DNA from: JBCCOW01 sp039025855
GTDB lineage: Bacteria; Planctomycetota; Phycisphaerae; Phycisphaerales; Phycisphaeraceae
Length of the DNA: 64,000 nt
Reading direction: 5' to 3'
Assembly: GCA_039025855.1 (NCBI GenBank)
Contig: JBCCNL010000005.1
Coordinates: 71,825 to 135,824 of the forward strand
Shown here piece by piece: positions 58,753 through 64,000 of this stretch. Made by a program: the position numbers and the translations under genes. The notes below the pieces were generated by a model. The model was not told the origin of the DNA, searched no databases, and worked only from the letters and a program-made list of their open reading frames with translations. Each line of letters starts with the position of its first letter. Positions within the stretch are counted from its first letter, which is position 1.

Positions 58753-60054
58753 TCAGGACTCGGCGGCGAGCTGGTGGAGTTGGAGCAGCGACTCGGCGGA
58801 CAGGGCGTGTTGGAAGTAGGCGAACTCGTCGAGTTGGGTGTTGGCGTAGCGGAGTCCGTTGAGGTCGTCGCGGGGGCTGCCGCCGAAGTCCAGCGGGTGT
58901 GAGAGGTCGAGGTTGCCGGCGGGGCCGGCGTGGATGAGGACGCCGTTGAGGTAGAGCCGACCGACGGTGCCTTCGCGTAGGAGCGCGATGGAGTACCACT
59001 GCGGGGCGTTGAGGTTGACGGTGAAGTCCTGGGGGGCTTGGGCGCCGAGCTGGTAGCGGAGCGTGGTGAGGTTGTCGTCCTGGTGCAGCAGTGAGAGGTG
59101 TAGGGCGGGCTGGTTGGGTTCGAGGCTTGCGTTGGCGTAGCCGGCGACGAGCGGGCGGAGGGCGGCGTCGCGGTTGGTGGCGTCGGCGGGGAGCGGTTCG
59201 GTGGTAGGGTCGAAGTCGGGGTCGGTAGTGAGGAGGATGCGGTCGAGGATGAAGCCGTCTTCACGCATCCAGACGGAGAGGTCGTGGATGCCGGGGGCGG
59301 GGATGTCGATGGAGGCGCGGGTCGCGTCCATCGTGGTGTTGGACCAGGCAAGGCTGCTACCGAAGCTGGAGATGCGTTGGCCGGAGGGGGTGGCGGTTTG
59401 GTTGAGCCCGACGTGGAGGGAGTCGCTGGTCGCGGAGGGTTGGACGCCGGCGCGGCCGAAGATCCAGGCGTAGTGGACGCCGGCTTCGGTGAAGTGGATG
59501 GTGTAGTCGAGCCTGGGGCTTTGGGTGGTGTAGTTGGTGTTGAAGAGGTTGCCGAGGTCGGGCAGGGCTTGAACGGCGGAGCCGTTGGAGCCTTCGCTGA
59601 TGAGGGTCCAGGTGTTGGCGGCGCTGCCGGGGGTTTGGCGGTGGTACTGCTCGGCCTGGAGGAGGATCGGGCTGGCGGTGTCGGGCGTGGTGAAGACCTG
59701 GGCGGGTCCGGCTGTTTGGGTGAGCGGGCTGAAGCGGAAGAGGATGGTGAAGTCGCCGGTGTTGGTTGGCGTGATGGGGGAGCGGGTGTAGCTCGCGCTG
59801 CCGGGGAAGGTGATCGCGGGGTCGGGGTCGAGGGGGAGTGATGAGGCGGCGCCGGTGGTGACGGGGCCGTGGTGGGTGGCGTCGGGTTGTTGGCCGGTGG
59901 CGTCGATGGCGGTGCTGCTGTCGGCGGGTTCGGTGAATCGGTAGTAGGCGGAAGGCGCGAGGTCGAGCAGTGCGCTGCGGAAGCCGAGCAGGGTGGTGGG
60001 GCCCTGGGTGAACTCGGCGAAGGCGGGCGGGTTGAAGTCGGGGTGGAAGGGCAT
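58753..60054 (-). CDS. LamG-domain fibre-like protein
   Basis: 433 residues, no signal peptide. A jelly-roll of the LamG kind spans about 30-150 (SAYYRFTEPADSSTAIDATGQQ, ITFPGSASYTRSPITPTNTGDFTILFRFSP) and again about 330-425 (WYSIALLREGTVGRLYLNGVL, LDEFAYFQHALSAESLLQL). A middle block (VHYAWIFGRAG, IHDLSVWMREDGFILDRILLTTDPDF) resembles the GH115-C/malectin-like ligand fold. It starts FHPDFNPPAFAEF and would serve as a receptor-binding or tail-fibre protein. It lies 45 bp downstream of the small fibre-like protein. Function inferred from context. Confidence 0.65.
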   Translation of the reverse strand: MPFHPDFNPPAFAEFTQGPTTLLGFRSALLDLAPSAYYRFTEPADSSTAIDATGQQPDATHHGPVTTGAASSLPLDPDPAITFPGSASYTRSPITPTNTGDFTILFRFSPLTQTAGPAQVFTTPDTASPILLQAEQYHRQTPGSAANTWTLISEGSNGSAVQALPDLGNLFNTNYTTQSPRLDYTIHFTEAGVHYAWIFGRAGVQPSATSDSLHVGLNQTATPSGQRISSFGSSLAWSNTTMDATRASIDIPAPGIHDLSVWMREDGFILDRILLTTDPDFDPTTEPLPADATNRDAALRPLVAGYANASLEPNQPALHLSLLHQDDNLTTLRYQLGAQAPQDFTVNLNAPQWYSIALLREGTVGRLYLNGVLIHAGPAGNLDLSHPLDFGGSPRDDLNGLRYANTQLDEFAYFQHALSAESLLQLHQLAAES

Positions 60055-60099
60055 GGCGTTGGTGTTAGACGAACGCGTCTGGGTGTTGTGTGCGGGGTG

Positions 60100-60582
60100 C
60101 TAGGCGGTGAACAGCGGCTGGAGGCGGAGGTCGGTGATCTGGGTGATCGCGCCTTGGCTGAGGGTGGCTTCGGCGAGTTTGAGGTGGGCCCCGACGGGCC
60201 AATCTGAGTTGGCGGCGAGTTCGGCGGTGCCGGCATTGTCGATGAGGTAGAGCCTGGCGGTCTGGTTGTTCCAGGGCGCGAGGTCGAGGGTCTGGCCGGG
60301 GAAGTCGAGGGTGGTCTGGTCGATGATGGCTCGGCCTGGCGCGGCGTAGACGAGGGTGGGTTGGTCGGGGTCGGCGGGTGCGATGCGGAACTGCGGGACG
60401 GCGGACGCGGCCAAGCGATGGAGCGTGTCGATGAGCCAGGTGTGGTAGGGCTGGAGCCCGAGCGGTGGGAAGGTGATGCCGGTGCCGGGTTCGGTGGTAT
60501 CGACGAGGGCGTCGATCTGGGTGGTGGTGAGAGAGGCGTGCATGGGTGGCTCGGGGGAGGGTTGCGGGTTGGCCGGGATCAT
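60100..60582 (-). CDS. Small tail-fibre-like protein, paralogue of the adjacent larger one
   Basis: 160 residues; the ATG at 60582 overlaps the stop of the upstream gene as ATGA, which fixes the start and implies coupling. The core (PLGLQPYHTWLIDTLHRLAAS, GRAIIDQTTLDFPGQTLDLAP, TARLYLIDNAGTAEL, HLKLAEATLSQGAITQITDLR) repeats in shortened form the N-terminal part of the 388-residue protein encoded just upstream (GRCLIADQAYDLAEQ, NLYIDTNGALQTT, HLRLATVITDEQAITQLQDLR). Both look like N-terminal virion-attachment modules of fibre proteins. Confidence 0.6.
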   Translation of the reverse strand: MIPANPQPSPEPPMHASLTTTQIDALVDTTEPGTGITFPPLGLQPYHTWLIDTLHRLAASAVPQFRIAPADPDQPTLVYAAPGRAIIDQTTLDFPGQTLDLAPWNNQTARLYLIDNAGTAELAANSDWPVGAHLKLAEATLSQGAITQITDLRLQPLFTA

Positions 60583-61745
60583 TCGGGGAGTGTGGGCCGC
60601 ATGACGACGAGGACGGCGAGGTCGGTGGGGGCTTGGGTGACCGGGCCGGTGTCGGTGAGGTTGAGGTCGACGGTGAGCAGGTCGCCGCGGTTGACGGCGG
60701 CGTTTGCGGTGTTGATAAGTGCGGGGGTGCCGTCGCCGGCGTCGGTGCAGCGGAAGCCGGAGCCGTCGGCGGCGGTGAGGCTGGGGTGGGTTGAGGTGAG
60801 GGGCTGACCGTTGGCGTAGACGGTGGCGGAGATGCCGTCTGTGGTGGTGGGTGACTGCGTGTTGGTGGCGGCGGAGAGGACGACGTTGACGACGTTGGCG
60901 TGGATGGGGACGGGGCCGATGAGTGAGCCGGTCGTGGAGGCGTTGAGTGGTCCGGCGTGGGTGTGGGCGAGGTGGGTGGAGCCGACGAGCGGGTAGGACG
61001 CGTTGGCGGTGGTCTGTTGGAGGTAGGTGTGGTCGGGGGCGAGTTCGAGGAAGGTTGGGCCGGCCTGGAGGAAAGGGAGGTTGAACTGGAGGGCGACGGA
61101 GGCGGCGGGGTCGAAGCTGAAGTTGGCCATCGTGATGGAGGCCCGGCCATCGACGGTCTGCGAGGTGGCGAGGTGTTGGTGGAGGTTGTCGGCGGTCTGG
61201 TCGGGTCCGCCGGTGAGGATGTTCAAGAAGTCGGCGTTGACGGTGGGGTTGATGCCGGTGAGCGCCTGGTTGATTTCGCTGGGCGTGGCGGTGAGCCCGA
61301 GGAGCGTGGCGGAGGGGGTTTGGTAGAGGGACTCGCCGCGGAGGTCTTGGAGCTGGGTGATCGCTTGTTCGTCGGTGATGACGGTGGCGAGGCGGAGGTG
61401 GGTGCCGCGGTCGGTAGGGAAAGGATCGGCGGTGGTTTGGAGCGCGCCGTTGGTGTCGATGTACAGGTTGGTGGTCGTGTTGCTGGGCAGGGTGATGGAC
61501 GGCTGCTCTGCGAGGTCGTAGGCCTGATCGGCGATGAGGCAGCGCCCGGCGTTGATGCCGACGGCGAGGGGGCCGGCTTCGTAGACGCGGAGGTCGTTGG
61601 AGCGGGCGGCAGCGAGGCCGAGTCGGTGGACGAGGCGTCGGAAGTGGAGGTGGTAGGGCGTGGTGCCGGTGGGGATGTGGTCGAAGCCGACGGAGGGGTC
61701 GGTGGTGGTGGCCAGCAGGTTGGCGTCGGTGGGGTAGAGTTCCAT
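60579..61745 (-). CDS. Tail-fibre-like phage structural protein
   Basis: 388 residues. The first 150 residues share a module with the following 160-residue protein (see that entry). Residues about 165-300 are low-complexity, Thr/Ala/Asn-rich β-structure (ASYPLVGSTHLAHTHAGPLNASTTGSLIGP), and the C-terminus (VVNVVLSAATNTQSPTTTDGISATVY, VVMRPTLPE) looks like a small knob domain. This is the layout of a phage side-tail fibre or adhesin. The stop overlaps the next ATG. No catalytic motif is visible. Confidence 0.6.
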   Translation of the reverse strand: MELYPTDANLLATTTDPSVGFDHIPTGTTPYHLHFRRLVHRLGLAAARSNDLRVYEAGPLAVGINAGRCLIADQAYDLAEQPSITLPSNTTTNLYIDTNGALQTTADPFPTDRGTHLRLATVITDEQAITQLQDLRGESLYQTPSATLLGLTATPSEINQALTGINPTVNADFLNILTGGPDQTADNLHQHLATSQTVDGRASITMANFSFDPAASVALQFNLPFLQAGPTFLELAPDHTYLQQTTANASYPLVGSTHLAHTHAGPLNASTTGSLIGPVPIHANVVNVVLSAATNTQSPTTTDGISATVYANGQPLTSTHPSLTAADGSGFRCTDAGDGTPALINTANAAVNRGDLLTVDLNLTDTGPVTQAPTDLAVLVVMRPTLPE

Positions 61746-61775
61746 GGGCGTGGCGGGTTTGTTGGTGGTAGAGGC

Positions 61776-62447
61776 TTACGCGCTTGCGATGGGGTGAAGC
61801 GGGGGGTCGGTGGTGACGGTGATTTGCTGAGGGGCGTTGGGCTGGTGTGAGTTGGTGGCGACGAGGGGGTGAGAACCGGCGGTGAGGGGGGGTAGGTTGG
61901 GGCGAAGTGGCGGGGCGTCGAGGTCAAGCGGGCCGTGGCCGAGGGGGTCGCGGCCGAGGCCGGGTGAAGCGGCGTTGTCGAGTCCGAAGGGGCTGACGCC
62001 GAAGAGCGAGCCGAAGCCGCCGCGTGGGGTGTCGGGGGGCCAGATCAGGGAGGCGGCGAGGGTTTGGCCGGAGCCGTTGGTGATGGATACGGTGGCGTTG
62101 AGCGGCGCGCTTGGGTCGCGGTTCAGGTCGAGTGTCGGTTGGAGGGTGTAGGGCGGCGACCAGGTATTGAGGTGGTTGCGGAGGTCTTGGTTGGCCTGGT
62201 CGAGTGGGACGGCGAGCAGCTCGATGGTGTGGGGTTGTGTGCGGTCGAGGCTGAGCCAGGTGTGGTTCGGGTTGGCGGGGAGGGTGGCGTACTGCTGCCC
62301 GTCGATGAAGATTCCGACGAGGCACTTGTCGAGTGTGGGGTCGGCGGCGAACCAGGCGAGATGGACCAGAGCGGGGTGGTCGCCGGTGGGGGTCTGTGCG
62401 GGGCGAGCGAGGACCAGTCGGAACAGGCTCTGGGTGACGGTGGGCAT
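61776..62447 (-). CDS. Hypothetical phage-like structural protein
   Basis: 223 residues. A fibronectin-like β part (SLFRLVLARPAQTPTGDHPALVHLAWF, CLVGIFIDGQQYATLPANPNH, YTLQPTLDLNRDPSAPLNATVSITN) is followed by a Gly/Leu-rich segment GGFGSLFGVSPFGLDNAASP and a Pro-rich tail. 'GGFGxGxFGxxP' segments are common in phage tail-tip and fibre-linked proteins. It is in the operon between the fibre-like gene and a small head-tail type protein. No family assigned. Confidence 0.55.
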   Translation of the reverse strand: MPTVTQSLFRLVLARPAQTPTGDHPALVHLAWFAADPTLDKCLVGIFIDGQQYATLPANPNHTWLSLDRTQPHTIELLAVPLDQANQDLRNHLNTWSPPYTLQPTLDLNRDPSAPLNATVSITNGSGQTLAASLIWPPDTPRGGFGSLFGVSPFGLDNAASPGLGRDPLGHGPLDLDAPPLRPNLPPLTAGSHPLVATNSHQPNAPQQITVTTDPPLHPIASA

Positions 62448-62463
62448 GGTTGCGGGGTTTGGC

Positions 62464-62829
62464 TCAGGGCGTGAGGTGCTGGTAGGTCAGGCGGTAGTCG
62501 CGGCGGAAGCGGGGACCGATCGATTGCGGGGCATCGAAGTCGGCTTGGGTGAGGAGGGTGTTGGTGAAGGCTTGGCCGAGGCCGTCGTTAAGGGTGGTGG
62601 GCGGGCTGCTGATCAGGGCTTCGATCGCGAGGGTTTGGGTCAGCAGGTCGCTGAGTGAGTCGGCGAGCAGGGTGCCGACCTGGGTGAGGGTGCGGATCTC
62701 TCGGCCTTGGCGCGTGACGGTCGTGGGGGTGTTTGGGCCGCGGTGCTCGGCGAGCTGTGCGGTGAGCGGGCCCTGGTGCAGGGCGTGCGGGCCGGAGCTG
62801 AAGAGGGCTTGGTTGGCGAAGGTGATCAT
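62464..62829 (-). CDS. Small phage-like protein (head-tail or tail completion candidate)
   Basis: 121 residues from the ATG at 62829 (MITFANQALFSSGPHALH), which follows the palindromic repeat; the longer frame starts inside that repeat. It contains VTRQGREIRTLTQVGTLLADSLSDLLTQTLAIEALIS in part and ends RRDYRLTYQHLTP. Mixed α/β, no membrane segment. Size and order after the connector-like gene resemble head-tail completion or tail-terminator proteins, but no motif proves it. Confidence 0.55.
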   Translation of the reverse strand: MITFANQALFSSGPHALHQGPLTAQLAEHRGPNTPTTVTRQGREIRTLTQVGTLLADSLSDLLTQTLAIEALISSPPTTLNDGLGQAFTNTLLTQADFDAPQSIGPRFRRDYRLTYQHLTP

Positions 62830-62847
62830 GGTCGCATGGCGAGAGGC

Positions 62848-62872
62848 AGCCCACGGATTCAATCCGTGGGCT
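62848..62872. repeat. REP-like palindrome (member 2)
   Basis: AGCCCACGGATT, one base, AATCCGTGGGCT: a perfect 12-bp inverted repeat with a single central base. It lies in the 60-bp gap between two phage-like genes and has the same core as the palindrome at 20886, pointing to a dispersed genomic repeat. Confidence 0.7.
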
Positions 62873-62889
62873 TCGGTGGGTGCGAGGGT

Positions 62890-63540
62890 TCAGGCGCGTC
62901 GGAGGTGGGTGATGGCGGGGGAGCGGCGGTGCTCGGGGTAGCCGTCGTGGTTGGTGTCGATGAGGAGCGTCGAGGTGCGGAGGGCGTGTTGGTAGGCCCG
63001 GCGGTAGCGTTCAGCCCGAGCAAAGAAGGGCTCGTGGTTTTCGGTGATCGCGGCGGCGGCGGCGTAGATGCGTTGGAGGGTGCCGAGGGTTTCGAGGCGC
63101 GCGGCGGTGGTGAGGGAGATCACGTTCTCGTCGGTGAGGCCATGGGTCGGATCGTCCGGAGCCATGCCGAGGAGGGTGAGCAGTTCGTCATGGACGAGCT
63201 GGGCTTGGGGGGCGAAGGTGCGGGCTTGCAGGGTGTGGTTGGGCCCGGTGAGGGTTGGGGGTACGGCCGGGTCGGTCGTGCGTGCTCGTGGCAAAGAGAC
63301 GGTGAGAGTGTTGCTGTCCTGGCGGGTGACGACCTCGTGTGGGGTGCGGTCGATGAGGACGATGGAGCTGGGGTCAACGGCGGCGGCGGTGAAGTCGGCG
63401 TCGATCGACGAGACCACGGTGGGGTCCTGGCTGTCGAACTCGGCGTCGGTGACGTTGACGCGTTGCTGGGCGAGCCAGGGGACGTCGTTGAAGAGCTGGG
63501 GCTCGTAGAGCAGGAGGTCGCGGTCGGTGGAGAAGAGCAT
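62890..63540 (-). CDS. Phage-like connector/adaptor candidate after the capsid gene
   Basis: 216 residues from the ATG at 63540. It begins LFSTDRDLLLYEPQLFNDVPWLAQQRVN, contains DAEFDSQDPTVVSSIDADF and PHEVVTRQDSNTLTVSLPRAR, then a helical C-half (LETLGTLQRIYAAAAAITENHEPFFARAERYRRAYQHAL). A β-rich N-terminus with a helical bundle behind it, coded directly after the capsid gene, suits a head-tail adaptor. A longer frame from 63648 is not supported by a start. No named family recognised. Confidence 0.6.
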   Translation of the reverse strand: MLFSTDRDLLLYEPQLFNDVPWLAQQRVNVTDAEFDSQDPTVVSSIDADFTAAAVDPSSIVLIDRTPHEVVTRQDSNTLTVSLPRARTTDPAVPPTLTGPNHTLQARTFAPQAQLVHDELLTLLGMAPDDPTHGLTDENVISLTTAARLETLGTLQRIYAAAAAITENHEPFFARAERYRRAYQHALRTSTLLIDTNHDGYPEHRRSPAITHLRRA

Positions 63541-63646
63541 TTGGGCAGGAGTAAGGAGTAGGGAGTCAGGAGTAAGCAGCCGGAAGAAAGGGGGCCGCGC
63601 GGTGGGGTGCGCGACCCCCGGGAGGGGAGGGGGTCGGTTGGGCTCC

Positions 63647-63676
63647 AAAGCCCGGGGGTGGCTACCCCCGGGCTTT
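63647..63676. repeat. REP-like palindrome / terminator-like hairpin after the capsid gene
   Basis: AAAGCCCGGGGGT (63647-63659), GGCT, ACCCCCGGGCTTT (63664-63676): a perfect 13-bp inverted repeat, 13 bp past the capsid stop. On the minus transcript it would form a very stable hairpin and could reduce read-through from the capsid gene. No T tract follows. Confidence 0.65.
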
Positions 63677-63688
63677 AGGCTTGTGGAG

Positions 63689-64000
63689 TTACGCGGTGGC
63701 GAGGTTGCGGATGACGGTGTGGGCGCCGGGGTTGCGGAGCTCGAGGGTGTATTCGCCGAGGACCTGGCCGGCTTCGCGGTCGCCGGTCTTGGCCAGGGGC
63801 TGGTACTGGAAGGACCGGCCGGCGAGGGGGAGCACGTCGATGCGGGAGCTGTCGAGGAGCAGCACGGTGTCGGCGGGGACCCAGCGGGAGAGGACGACGC
63901 GGCAGACGCCGAAGTCGGACTCGTAGACGGAGACGAGGTCGCGGAAGCGGGTGTCGTTGCCGTCGAAGCCGCGGGAGCTGGTGATGAAGCCGTTGATGGC
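63689..64000 (-). CDS. Major capsid protein, DUF5309/SU10 type (C-terminal 103 residues; start outside window)
   Basis: The frame is open from the right edge to a TAA at 63689. The visible part reads AINGFITSSRGFDGNDTRF, then VYESDFGVCRVVLSRWVP, SSRIDVLPLAGRSFQYQPLAKTG in part, and ends LGEYTLELRNPGAHTVIRNLATA. The block 'LAKTGDxxxxQxxGEYTLExRNxxAH' is the C-terminus of HK97-fold capsid proteins of the DUF5309 (SU10) family. It has no start codon in the window. It fixes the identity and direction of the whole minus-strand cluster below it as phage virion genes. Confidence 0.78.
   Translation of the reverse strand, partial: AINGFITSSRGFDGNDTRFRDLVSVYESDFGVCRVVLSRWVPADTVLLLDSSRIDVLPLAGRSFQYQPLAKTGDREAGQVLGEYTLELRNPGAHTVIRNLATA

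Noticed and set aside
54142..63561. Many long plus-strand frames opposite the phage-like operon
   Set aside because: They are Gly/Val/Glu-rich mirror images caused by the strong third-position C bias of the real genes.

Overview
The window is about 65 % GC. It looks like chromosome of a planctomycete, most likely a marine, seaweed-associated member of the Phycisphaerae. The evidence is a dense set of formylglycine sulfatases, agar/porphyran glycoside hydrolases, a DUF1559-type prepilin, a PEP-CTERM protein, ThuA/PA14/propeller and CRTAC1-like proteins, and frequent TTG/GTG starts. The assignment rests on gene content only; there is no rRNA or ribosomal marker here.

Region 1 (1-5.7 kb) is an RNA-centred mobile-looking island. 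It holds the end of a TROVE/Ro60-like protein, an HNH nuclease, the RNA ligase RtcB, 17 tRNA or tRNA-like genes (16 with a clear identity), two small unknown proteins and a MerR/excisionase-like 67-residue protein. Between rtcB and tRNA-Lys lie about 700 bp with no plausible gene, many perfect hairpins and an intrinsic terminator. I read this as a large structured non-coding RNA in the class of GOLLD/ROOL-type RNAs, which are known to sit in tRNA arrays. RtcB and Ro are linked to RNA repair and quality control, so the island reads as a tRNA supply/repair module like those of large phages and actinobacterial elements.

Region 2 (5.7-49.5 kb) is a red-algal galactan (agar/porphyran) utilisation locus. 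The plus-strand operon at 7.4-17.7 kb encodes a LacI regulator, GH16, a CRTAC1-like protein, three sulfatases and a GH86-like enzyme. It is followed by a convergent GH50 beta-agarase, a small membrane protein and a prepilin-like protein. A middle block (22-30.7 kb) holds GH29, a second LacI, a GH2 on the opposite strand, a second GH29 and a LamG-GH16. The minus-strand block (30.7-48.3 kb) holds two GH86-like enzymes, a giant sodium:solute symporter, a PA14-propeller-ThuA protein, two paralogous surface proteins (one PEP-CTERM), another GH86 and two sulfatases. Secreted GH16/GH86/GH50 would cut the chain, sulfatases would remove sulfate, GH29 and GH2 would trim L- and D-galactose-type ends, and the symporter would import sugar. 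There is no SusC/SusD pair. A 20-bp palindrome, consensus ATGCTAAAGTACTTTAGCAT, lies upstream of at least three of these genes with weaker copies at two more, and is a candidate shared operator.

Region 3 (48.5-53.9 kb) is ordinary chromosome: a calcineurin-like phosphoesterase with altered metal ligands, tRNA-Pro(TGG), and a four-gene oxidoreductase/crotonase operon divergent from an HxlR/YodB-type redox regulator with a clear operator.

Region 4 (53.9-64 kb, minus strand) is a phage-like structural operon. It starts at the right edge with the C-terminus of a DUF5309/SU10-type major capsid protein and runs through small head-tail proteins, fibre-like proteins, a LamG protein, a TIGR03790-like protein, a hub-like protein, a one-helix holin-like protein and a lipoprotein. 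No tape-measure gene, integrase or terminase is visible. Palindromic REP-like repeats interrupt the operon.
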